Notes under the pieces: generated by a model
The model's database searches: none
What the model saw: the letters and a program-made list of their open reading frames with translations, nothing else
What the model was told of the DNA's origin: nothing
Assembly: GCA_030834045.1 (NCBI GenBank)
Contig: JAURFZ010000097.1
Location: 1 to 5,503 of the forward strand
Direction: 5' to 3'
DNA length: 5,503 nt
Origin: Burkholderiales bacterium
Lineage (GTDB): Bacteria; Pseudomonadota; Gammaproteobacteria; Burkholderiales; Burkholderiaceae_A
Shown: piece by piece, positions 1 to 5,369 of the stretch
How positions within the stretch are numbered: position 1 is the first letter of the stretch
Layout of the letters: each line of letters starts with the position of its first letter
Made by a program: the position numbers and the translations under genes

Positions 1-2
1 TT

Positions 3-170
3 GCCGGTCAAGTACCCGACTACCTTGCGGAGCAGCTGAAGAATTACCGCAGCGGGAAAAGAGCCCATGAGGTTATGGCGGTCATTGCAAGACAGCTTAC
101 TGATGAGGACATTGCCAACCTTGCCGCCTGGTATGCCTCAATCAAAATAACCGTTGAGCCCAATCCTTGA
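3..170 (+). CDS. Class I cytochrome c, C-terminal part only (5' end outside window)
   Basis: An open frame enters from the left edge and gives 55 residues before TGA. Seen: a segment with YLAEQLKNYRSGKR, then Met25 (local numbering) in HEVMAVIARQL, then LTDEDIANLAAWYAS. This is the end of a cytochrome c4/c553-type domain, which has a conserved YL..QL..(F/Y)R.G.R helix, an axial-ligand methionine, and a final helix of the form L(S/T)D.DI..LA.YYA. The heme-binding CXXCH would lie upstream, outside the window, so heme attachment is not shown. By family, this is a periplasmic electron carrier that accepts electrons from a dehydrogenase or passes them to an oxidase. The stop overlaps the start of the next gene, so it is the upstream member of an operon. 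It could be a stand-alone small cytochrome or the tail of a larger multi-heme or fused dehydrogenase subunit. Confidence 0.85.
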   Translation, partial: AGQVPDYLAEQLKNYRSGKRAHEVMAVIARQLTDEDIANLAAWYASIKITVEPNP

Positions 171-517
171 TCGGTCGCGTGTTACTGCCTATTTTCTTTG
201 TTGTGGTGCTGGGCCTTGTGCCGGTGGGACCCCTTGCAGCAGCTCAGTCTGTTCGGTTTCAAACCGCAGGCGATCTATTCTTGAAGTTAATTTCGCCGCG
301 CCTCGAAGAGCAGCTTGCCGGCCAGCACTACGTTATGGGTGTGCTCGACGGGCTTGTACTCGCGAAAGACCAACGGCTTTGCGTAAGAGCCGAAATTCAA
401 ATTAATGAGGTGGTCACGCTTGTTCGTGGTCAGCTTACCGCTCGACCTGATGTTCATCGGTTTAATGCAGCCAGCGTAGTGAGGGAAACCCTGGCAACGG
501 AGTTTCCTTGCATCTAA
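167..517 (+). CDS. Small exported protein, Rap1a/Tai immunity-protein-like
   Basis: 116 residues. Residues 5-26 form a hydrophobic signal peptide with a likely cut after AAA26. The mature part fits the Rap1a/Tai domain layout: a GQHYVMGVLDG helix (52-62), Cys72, a helix with VVTLVRGQL (82-90), a (R/H)PD turn at 93-95, a helix AASVVRETLATEF (101-113) and a terminal PC at 114-115. Rap1a and Tai proteins are known as periplasmic immunity proteins against amidase effectors of type VI secretion, but many relatives occur singly with no known partner. Cys72 and Cys115 could form a disulfide. The start is TTG, whose last two bases belong to the stop of the cytochrome gene (TTGA), which implies coupled translation; there is no clear Shine-Dalgarno. 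GTG at 179 is an alternative but would lose the only early arginine. Family call is by pattern, moderate confidence; no effector gene is visible. Confidence 0.65.
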   Translation: MIGRVLLPIFFVVVLGLVPVGPLAAAQSVRFQTAGDLFLKLISPRLEEQLAGQHYVMGVLDGLVLAKDQRLCVRAEIQINEVVTLVRGQLTARPDVHRFNAASVVRETLATEFPCI

Positions 518-524
518 TTGTTAT

Positions 525-530
525 AGGGGG
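525..530 (+). promoter_or_regulatory. Ribosome binding site of the TonB receptor gene
   Basis: AGGGGG lies 3 bases before ATG 534 and 6 bases before the adjacent ATG 537. The spacing favours the second ATG as the real initiator, which would shorten the protein by one residue. Confidence 0.55.
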
Positions 531-533
531 TTA

Positions 534-2615
534 ATGATGTTCCACAAGACTCAGCCGAAGAGGCATCGCGTTTTGCTTGCTATTTCTCTGGCCCTAACCC
601 CATTAGGGGTTTACAGCCAGTCGATGCTTGACGAGGTGGTTGTTAGTGCGAGCCGCTCCGAGCAGAAGGCCTTCGATGCGCACGGCTCGATTGATGTCGT
701 AAATCGGCAGACCATCGAGCGTTCAGGTCCTCAAATTAATTTAAGTGAAGCCCTTGGCATGACCCCTGGAATTTTTGTTGCCAACCGCAACAACCTTGCC
801 CAGGATCTTCAGGTTTCTATTCGGGGCTATGGCTCTCGTGCACCCTTTGGTGTTCGGGGCGTTAGGCTAATGGTGGATGGCCTTCCCCAGAGCCTGCCCG
901 ATGGTCAGGGGCAGACCTCTCAGTTTGCAGCAACGTCTGCCTCACGCATTGAAGTACTGAAAGGGCCGGTTGCGTCTTTGTACGGAAATGCTAGCGGTGG
1001 CGTTCTTCAGGCCTTCACGCGCGAGCCCTCTGAAGATCCCGAGCTTTTGCTCTCGGGCTTTACCGGGTCCGACAGCCTTTACAGGTCGTCTTTTCAGTAT
1101 TCCGATACCCGAGGCGACTACGGCTTTGTGGTGGACTATGGGCTTTTAGCCTACGAGGGCTTTCGCGAATACAGCGAGGCCAAGCGCAGCCACCTCAACA
1201 GCAAACTTGTTCTGAAAGGCGAAGATCGCAAGACAAACTTTATTTTTAATGTGCTCGATCAGACCAAGGGTGAGGACCCTGGCAGTCGAACCCTAGCGGA
1301 ATTTCGAACGGCGCCCTACCGGGCGAATGCCTTCGGCAAGGCACAAGGTGTTGGCAAGACCTATCGTCAAAGTATCGTCGGTGCGGTACACGAACAGCGA
1401 ACTGCTCAGGCGGGTACCTGGCAGGCACGCGCCTATGTGGCAACGCGTGATCTCGACAATCCCATTCCCAACAACAAAATTCTGATTGATCGCGTGCAAT
1501 GGGGGCTTGGTCTGCAGAACCAGCGTGACACGGCGCTTGGCGGTCTGGCAGCACGACTAAGTCTTGGCCTTGAGTTCGACCATGTTAGCGATGATCGGCA
1601 GACGGGTAAGCCTCTTGTTACAAATCGTCGCGACAATGTCTCTACTGCCTATGGGCTTTGGGGGCAGATGGAATTGTTTCCATCGGAATCGTTAAGCCTC
1701 TCAGCGGGTCTGCGACTAAGTTCGGTCTATCTTAAGGCCACGAACAATAAACTTGAACCGGGCGACACCAGTGGCGGAAGCCGCCGTTATTCGGGTAATG
1801 CCGTTTATTTGGGCATGACTCGGCATCTTGGTGAGGCAACAAACCTCTATGCCACCGTTGGCAGTTCTTTCGAAACACCAACCCTGAATGAAACGCTTTA
1901 TGTTTTTGTGCCGGGTCAGGCACAAGGCGATGCCGCGTTCAACACGAGCATTGAATCCGCCAAGTCGATTCAATGGGAAGCAGGCCTCAAACACCGGACG
2001 GCTGCTCAAGGCTATGCACAGCTTGCGGTTTTTGGGGCGCAGACCAAAGATGACATCGTTCCCCAGCTTCTATCCACCAGCAACTCGGTCTGGCAGAACG
2101 CAGACACACGAAGACTTGGGCTCGAACTCTCAGCCCGCCAAACGCTTGGCCCGAGGCTGCAGGCAGGTCTCTCGGCCCAGTGGATTAAGGCGGAGTACGA
2201 CCAGGCGCTTTCGGTAAGTCGGAGCAGAAACTTAATTGCTGTGGCCTCAGGCAATCGTATTCCTGGCATTCCCCGCGACCGCGTTCAGGCCGAGCTTACA
2301 TGGTCAACGAAGGCAGGTAAGCCCAGTGCCGGTCAGCCCTCACGTTATGCCACCCTTGAGTTCGTAAGCCTTGGGGTCATGGATGTGAACTCCGACAACA
2401 GCCAGGCCACCGACCGCGCCAATGTCTGGAACCTGCGCCTTGGTTCCCGCTACCCTGCTCTGGGAGGGGAGGTTCTGGTGCAGATGGCCGTCGAAAACCT
2501 GACCGACAAACGGTATGCAGGCTCTGTAATTGTTGATCAAGCTTTAGAGCGCTACTACGAGCCAGGGGCACCACGTCAATACCTATTAGGCCTGCAATAC
2601 AAGCGAATGATGTAA
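534..2615 (+). CDS. pqqU: TonB-dependent outer-membrane receptor, PqqU (YncD)-like
   Basis: 693 residues, full length for the family. Residues 1-29 form a signal peptide (KRHR then a hydrophobic core, cut near VYS28). A TonB box lies at LDEVVVSA (32-39). The plug (about 45-165) contains INLSEAL (68-74), TPGI..ANRNNLAQDLQ (77-93), SIRGYGSR (95-102), VDGLP (114-118), PDGQGQTS (122-129), EVLKGP and LYGNASGGV. The 22-strand barrel fills the rest and ends with ENLTDKRYAGSVIVDQ and RYYEPG..R. These plug and C-terminal motifs closely match my memory of E. coli PqqU/YncD, which imports the redox cofactor PQQ across the outer membrane with TonB-ExbBD energy. The upstream cytochrome c fits a PQQ-linked oxidation system. 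The last residue is Met rather than the usual aromatic barrel-assembly signal. It is sandwiched tightly between the Rap1a-like gene and dusA. A receptor for another small ligand is the alternative; TonB receptor identity is near certain, PQQ specificity is inferred. Confidence 0.93.
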   Translation: MMFHKTQPKRHRVLLAISLALTPLGVYSQSMLDEVVVSASRSEQKAFDAHGSIDVVNRQTIERSGPQINLSEALGMTPGIFVANRNNLAQDLQVSIRGYGSRAPFGVRGVRLMVDGLPQSLPDGQGQTSQFAATSASRIEVLKGPVASLYGNASGGVLQAFTREPSEDPELLLSGFTGSDSLYRSSFQYSDTRGDYGFVVDYGLLAYEGFREYSEAKRSHLNSKLVLKGEDRKTNFIFNVLDQTKGEDPGSRTLAEFRTAPYRANAFGKAQGVGKTYRQSIVGAVHEQRTAQAGTWQARAYVATRDLDNPIPNNKILIDRVQWGLGLQNQRDTALGGLAARLSLGLEFDHVSDDRQTGKPLVTNRRDNVSTAYGLWGQMELFPSESLSLSAGLRLSSVYLKATNNKLEPGDTSGGSRRYSGNAVYLGMTRHLGEATNLYATVGSSFETPTLNETLYVFVPGQAQGDAAFNTSIESAKSIQWEAGLKHRTAAQGYAQLAVFGAQTKDDIVPQLLSTSNSVWQNADTRRLGLELSARQTLGPRLQAGLSAQWIKAEYDQALSVSRSRNLIAVASGNRIPGIPRDRVQAELTWSTKAGKPSAGQPSRYATLEFVSLGVMDVNSDNSQATDRANVWNLRLGSRYPALGGEVLVQMAVENLTDKRYAGSVIVDQALERYYEPGAPRQYLLGLQYKRMM

Positions 2616-2617
2616 AA

Positions 2618-2623
2618 AGGAGG
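2618..2623 (+). promoter_or_regulatory. Shine-Dalgarno of dusA, unusually close to its GTG
   Basis: AGGAGG is a near-perfect site but leaves only two bases before GTG 2626. An in-frame TGA at 2608-2610 excludes any earlier start, and no other ATG or GTG occurs before the conserved core, so GTG 2626 is still the best start. The tight spacing may lower initiation or indicate coupling to termination of the receptor gene 10 bases upstream. Confidence 0.6.
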
Positions 2624-2625
2624 GC

Positions 2626-3636
2626 GTGAACGCCCCCGAACCTTTCAAATCGCCGCAACTGGGCCCTGCTGACTCTGGTCCCTCTGGTCCGAGCGCACTC
2701 GACCGCGCGCGTCGCTTATGCGTTGCCCCCATGATGGACTGGACAACGCGGCACTGCCGTTTTTTTCACAGGCTTCTTGCGCCCAATGCACTTCTTTACA
2801 CCGAGATGGTGACAGCGGCCGCCGTTATTTATGGCAAACGCGATCGACTGCTGGGCTTTAATACGGCTGAACACCCAGTTGCCTTGCAGCTTGGCGGCTC
2901 TGACCCTAAAGCTTTAGCAGAGGCTGCTGCCATCGGCCAGGCCCTGGGCTATGACGAGATCAACCTGAACTGCGGCTGCCCAAGCGATCGCGTGCAGAAA
3001 GGCGCCTTTGGTGCCTGCCTGATGCGCGAGCCCATGCTTGTTGCCGATTGCGTTCAGGCCATGCGCGAGTCGGTTTCGGTGCCCGTCACCATTAAGCATC
3101 GCATTGGTGTCGACGATGAGAACGACTACGCCTTCCTTTTTCGATTTATCGAGCCACTCTATGCACAAGGCTGCAAGGTTTTTATTGTTCATGCCCGCAC
3201 AGCGCTTCTAAAGGGCCTAAGCCCCAAAGAGAACCGCGAGATTCCTCCACTGCATTACGACCGGCTTAAGGCGCTAAAGCAAGACTTCCCTCAGGCCCAG
3301 TTTGTCTTAAATGGCGGCCTAACCGATGCCTTGGCGGTTCAGTGGCTTGACACGCTGCAGGCTGACGGCCTAATGCTTGGGCGTGCCGCCTACCATAACC
3401 CTTGGCTATTAAGGGACTTGGATGCGCTGCTTTTTGGAGAAGATGCCGCGCGTCCCGAGCATCGGGAGGCTGTTATTGCGCCTTTGCAGACCTATTTTGA
3501 GCAGGGCCTGGAAGAAGGGGTTCCAGCCACTGCCATGACCCGTCATTGGCACGGCCTGTTTCACGGTCAGCCAGGCGCCGTGGCCTGGCGAAGGGCCATG
3601 GCCGAGGGGCGCAGCCCTGCAACCGCGGTGGCATAA
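2626..3636 (+). CDS. dusA: tRNA-dihydrouridine(20/20a) synthase DusA
   Basis: 336 residues. It reduces uridines 20 and 20a in the tRNA D-loop using FMN and NADPH, in the cytoplasm. Seen in order: VAPMMDWT..HCR (33-45) opening the TIM barrel, LLYTEMVTAAA (57-67), HPVALQLGGSDP (83-94), YDEINLNCGCPSDRVQ (109-124) with catalytic Cys118, GACLM (129-133), IKHRIG (156-161) with Lys157, FIVHAR (186-191), GLSPKENREIPPL (197-209), NGG (229-231) and GLMLGRAAYHNPW (248-260), an FMN phosphate-binding region, then TRHWHGLF in the C-terminal helical domain. These match DusA specifically rather than DusB or DusC. The 30-residue N-terminal extension is low complexity and probably disordered. The C-terminus stops about 13 residues after the conserved WRR, roughly ten residues shorter than the E. 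coli protein as I recall it. The gene follows the receptor by 10 bases and probably shares its transcript. Confidence 0.96.
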   Translation: MNAPEPFKSPQLGPADSGPSGPSALDRARRLCVAPMMDWTTRHCRFFHRLLAPNALLYTEMVTAAAVIYGKRDRLLGFNTAEHPVALQLGGSDPKALAEAAAIGQALGYDEINLNCGCPSDRVQKGAFGACLMREPMLVADCVQAMRESVSVPVTIKHRIGVDDENDYAFLFRFIEPLYAQGCKVFIVHARTALLKGLSPKENREIPPLHYDRLKALKQDFPQAQFVLNGGLTDALAVQWLDTLQADGLMLGRAAYHNPWLLRDLDALLFGEDAARPEHREAVIAPLQTYFEQGLEEGVPATAMTRHWHGLFHGQPGAVAWRRAMAEGRSPATAVA

Positions 3637-3673
3637 AACTCGGGTACCCTCTTACCTTTGTTCAAACCCTCAC

Positions 3674-3678
3674 GGAGG
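3674..3678 (+). promoter_or_regulatory. Ribosome binding site of the small exported protein gene
   Basis: GGAGG with 7 bases to ATG 3686, an ideal spacing that supports this short gene being translated. Confidence 0.7.
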
Positions 3679-3685
3679 ACTGCAA

Positions 3686-3913
3686 ATGAAAAAAGCAGCA
3701 TTATTCGTGAGCCTGGTCGTCTTGGCGTCTGGCTCTCTTTCGGTTCCTAGCATCGCGCTTGCGAAGAAGACACCCCTCTGGTGTGTGGTTGACCAGAAGT
3801 CCGGGGACTACTCCAGTGACTGCCATAAAGTGAAAAGCGACTGCGAGAGGGCGGCTCGTGAAACGGCCAAAAAGAAGGGCAGCCGGTTTATCTGCGGAGC
3901 CAATACGGGCTAG
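3686..3913 (+). CDS. Small exported four-cysteine basic protein, unknown function
   Basis: 75 residues. An MKK start and hydrophobic stretch (5-20) followed by IALA26 give a clear signal peptide cut before KK27. The mature protein is only about 49 residues, lysine- and arginine-rich, with cysteines at 33, 46, 53 and 70 (spacing CX12CX6CX16C), enough for two disulfides in the periplasm or outside the cell. A strong Shine-Dalgarno and a good signal peptide make it a real gene despite its size. It starts 49 bases after dusA, so it could be the last gene of that transcript or have its own promoter; no convincing promoter boxes were found. I do not recognise the family. Its stop is three bases from that of the convergent gene, which also encodes a tiny exported four-cysteine protein. 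Confidence 0.75.
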   Translation: MKKAALFVSLVVLASGSLSVPSIALAKKTPLWCVVDQKSGDYSSDCHKVKSDCERAARETAKKKGSRFICGANTG

Positions 3914-3916
3914 TGG

Positions 3917-4177
3917 TTAGCGGTCCAAAATATTCATAACCGTTGGGCAAGAGTAGCCGGCCGAAACATTCTCACTCGCCGGTTTGCCATTGGGGCACTT
4001 GTACATGCAGGACGTGGAGCCATTTTTATTTTTAATTCGCTCACTGATGTAGCAGTTCATCGATTTCTTTTTGGGCTGCGTCTGGGCCGAGGCGGTTGCT
4101 GTGGCGGTTAGACAAAATAAAGCCATCCAGGCAGAGGCAAGAGTGCGGTTGATGCAAGAGGTAGAGGTGTAGGCCAT
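3917..4177 (-). CDS. Small exported four-cysteine protein, unknown function
   Basis: 86 residues. A signal peptide spans about 1-31 (hydrophobic ASAWMALFCLTATATASA, likely cut after ASA31), and its arginine at 11 leaves a rather long polar N-region. The mature part of about 55 residues is basic near its start (PKKK) and has cysteines at 42, 57, 61 and 77 (CX14CX3CX15C), consistent with two disulfides. AAGGA at 4185-4189 sits 7 bases before the ATG. The gene is convergent with the other four-cysteine gene and lies 38 bases downstream of the tRNA-Arg gene on the same strand, so it may be read from the same transcript. The family is not recognised; the cysteine pattern differs from that of its neighbour, so common descent is not shown. 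Confidence 0.7.
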   Translation of the reverse strand: MAYTSTSCINRTLASAWMALFCLTATATASAQTQPKKKSMNCYISERIKNKNGSTSCMYKCPNGKPASENVSAGYSCPTVMNILDR

Positions 4178-4184
4178 GGGAACA

Positions 4185-4189
4185 TCCTT
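4185..4189 (-). promoter_or_regulatory. Ribosome binding site of the minus-strand four-cysteine gene
   Basis: AAGGA on the minus strand, 7 bases before ATG 4177-4175; supports that start. Confidence 0.6.
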
Positions 4190-4215
4190 GTTTTTTTCGC
4201 GAGATTGCGAACAGT

Positions 4216-4291
4216 TGGCGCCTCCGGCACGAATCGAACGTGCGACCCTCCCCTTAGGAGGGGGATGCTCTATCCACTGAGCTACGGAGGC
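4216..4291 (-). tRNA. tRNA-Arg (anticodon CCT)
   Basis: A complete cloverleaf reads on the minus strand, 76 bases with encoded CCA. The acceptor stem GCCTCCG pairs perfectly with CGGAGGC, followed by discriminator G and CCA. The D arm contains AGCTCAGTGGATAGAGC. The anticodon stem TCCCC/GGGGA closes the seven-base loop CTCCTAA, giving anticodon CCT (window 4256-4258), which reads the rare arginine codon AGG. The T arm has GTTCGATTC. It starts 17 bases after the DUF2069 stop, leaving almost no room for its own promoter unless this lies inside that gene, so processing from a longer transcript is likely. Confidence 0.97.
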
Positions 4292-4308
4292 CCGAGGCTT
4301 AAGGGTAC

Positions 4309-4803
4309 CTACTTTTTCTGAGGCCCGTCACCTTGTGGGTCGTGCAGACCATCGTTAGCTGATGGGTTTGGGGTCAGTTTCTTTTGCTGCCGCTTCAGGC
4401 GTTGTATAGCAAGCAGAATCGCCCCGCAAAGGGCAAGGCCTAGAACAAGCCAGCCAAGGGCAAGCCAGCGCTCTGAGACGCTCGGTGAGGCAATTCGAAC
4501 AAGTGCTTCGCAAAGGTAGAGCCATATAAGCAGGGACATCCACTGGTAGGTATAGACCTTCGCGCGCGCCAGTCCGGGCATGGCCAGAGCAAGTGGGATA
4601 ACTTTTAGCCAGAGCCAGGAACCCTCGCGCACGGGATCAATGAACGCTTCCCAGGCAAGGCCATACAGAACCATAAGCCCACAGATCAGGAGGCTTATGC
4701 GCACCAAGCCGGGCTCGAGGCTTGCCGTCGGAGGCGGCAGGCCGCTGGAAGGTGTCTGCAGAGGTGGCAGGGCCTTGGCGTCGCCTGGGTCTGCCTGACT
4801 CAC
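4309..4803 (-). CDS. DUF2069 family inner-membrane protein
   Basis: 164 residues, unknown biochemical role. A proline-rich cytoplasmic-type N-tail (1-31) is followed by four hydrophobic helices at about 33-54, 63-79, 87-105 and 113-133, then a basic, polar tail. The segment LKVIPLALAMPGLARAKVYTYQWMS (66-90, shown here only by its ends LKVIPL and YTYQW) with LLIWLYLCEALVR after it is the hallmark of DUF2069. The GTG start overlaps the stop of the WrbA gene as GTGA, and no separate Shine-Dalgarno is visible, so translation is probably coupled to WrbA. The WrbA-DUF2069 pair is a recurrent order in betaproteobacteria, which supports both identifications and suggests a functional link that is not established. 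Confidence 0.85.
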   Translation of the reverse strand: MSQADPGDAKALPPLQTPSSGLPPPTASLEPGLVRISLLICGLMVLYGLAWEAFIDPVREGSWLWLKVIPLALAMPGLARAKVYTYQWMSLLIWLYLCEALVRIASPSVSERWLALGWLVLGLALCGAILLAIQRLKRQQKKLTPNPSANDGLHDPQGDGPQKK

Positions 4804-5360
4804 GAGGCCTGCCTGCCTGCAAGCTTTTGGCTTATGGCTGCAACGCGACGCCCAAGGGCATGGGCAAGCCTTAACTCTTCTGGGCTAACCGGCTGTTTGC
4901 CGTCGCTGCCCGCCCAGTGCGAGGCCCCGTAGGGCGTTCCGCCAGACCGCGTGGCAGCGAGATCGGCCTCGCTGTAGGGAAGTCCCACCAAGAGCATGCC
5001 ATGGTGCAAAAGGGGCAGCATCATGGAGAGCAAGGTTGACTCCTGCCCCCCATGAAGGCTTCCCGTGCTTGTAAAGACGGCAGCGGGTTTGCCCACCAGG
5101 TCGCCGGCAATCCAGCTGTTCAGGGTTCCATCCACAAAATACTTCATGGCTGCGGCCATGTTCCCAAACCGAGTGGGTGAGCCAATAATGAGCCCATCGC
5201 ATTCCTTTAGATCTTGTGGTTCGGCATAGGGGGGGCCCGAGTCGGGAACGGCTGCCTCGGTTGCCTCGTGGTTGGCCGAGACCGCTGGCACGGTGCGCAG
5301 GCGTGACTGGCAGCCGGGAACAGCGTCGACACCATCGGCAACTGCCCGGGCAAGCTCCAA
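4800..5360 (-). CDS. wrbA: WrbA-family NAD(P)H:quinone oxidoreductase, N-terminus lost
   Basis: A flavodoxin-fold FMN enzyme family that reduces quinones by two electrons in the cytoplasm. From TTG 5360 the frame gives 186 residues with GSPTRFGNMA (60-69), KYFVDGT (73-79), FTSTGSLHGGQE (96-107), HHGM (119-122) and SGGTPYGASH (139-148), all WrbA signatures. Homology continues upstream of that TTG through SRHGST, the FMN phosphate loop, as far as 5378; then the expected first strand (of the type VLVLYYS) is replaced by unrelated codons and an in-frame TAG at 5394-5396. No ATG or GTG exists in between, and the TTG has no Shine-Dalgarno and would cut off the phosphate loop. About nine residues plus the true start are therefore missing. 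It is coupled downstream to DUF2069. The remaining frame is intact, which argues that the gene itself is not decayed and that the break is recent or artificial. Confidence 0.85.
   Translation of the reverse strand: MELARAVADGVDAVPGCQSRLRTVPAVSANHEATEAAVPDSGPPYAEPQDLKECDGLIIGSPTRFGNMAAAMKYFVDGTLNSWIAGDLVGKPAAVFTSTGSLHGGQESTLLSMMLPLLHHGMLLVGLPYSEADLAATRSGGTPYGASHWAGSDGKQPVSPEELRLAHALGRRVAAISQKLAGRQAS
4808..4819. repeat. Three tandem CCTG units at the end of wrbA
   Basis: CCTG is repeated three times head to tail, encoding the last residues of WrbA on the minus strand just before the GTGA overlap with the DUF2069 gene. It is short; slippage would change the frame only of the last few WrbA residues. 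Confidence 0.5.
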
Positions 5361-5369
5361 GGTGCTGCC

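Noticed and set aside
154..405. Alternative plus-strand frame overlapping the cytochrome and Rap1a-like genes
   Set aside because: It has the wrong frame, is rich in Arg and Cys as shadow frames are, and overlaps two genes with recognisable motifs.
1246..1554. Long minus-strand frames inside the receptor gene
   Set aside because: They are antisense to a clear TonB receptor, contain compositionally odd proteins, and have no ribosome sites or family motifs.
3642..3649. Perfect palindrome GGGTACCC after dusA
   Set aside because: It has no loop and no following T tract; eight bases can arise by chance, so it is not called as terminator or operator.
4191..4197. Run of seven T with a nearby TTCGC/GCGAA inverted repeat, possibly a terminator
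   Set aside because: On the plus strand the T run precedes the stem, and on the minus strand the run is A; neither orientation gives a hairpin followed by U residues.
4216..4291. tRNA-Arg as an attachment site of an integrated element
   Set aside because: No second copy of the tRNA 3' end and no integrase gene is visible in the window.
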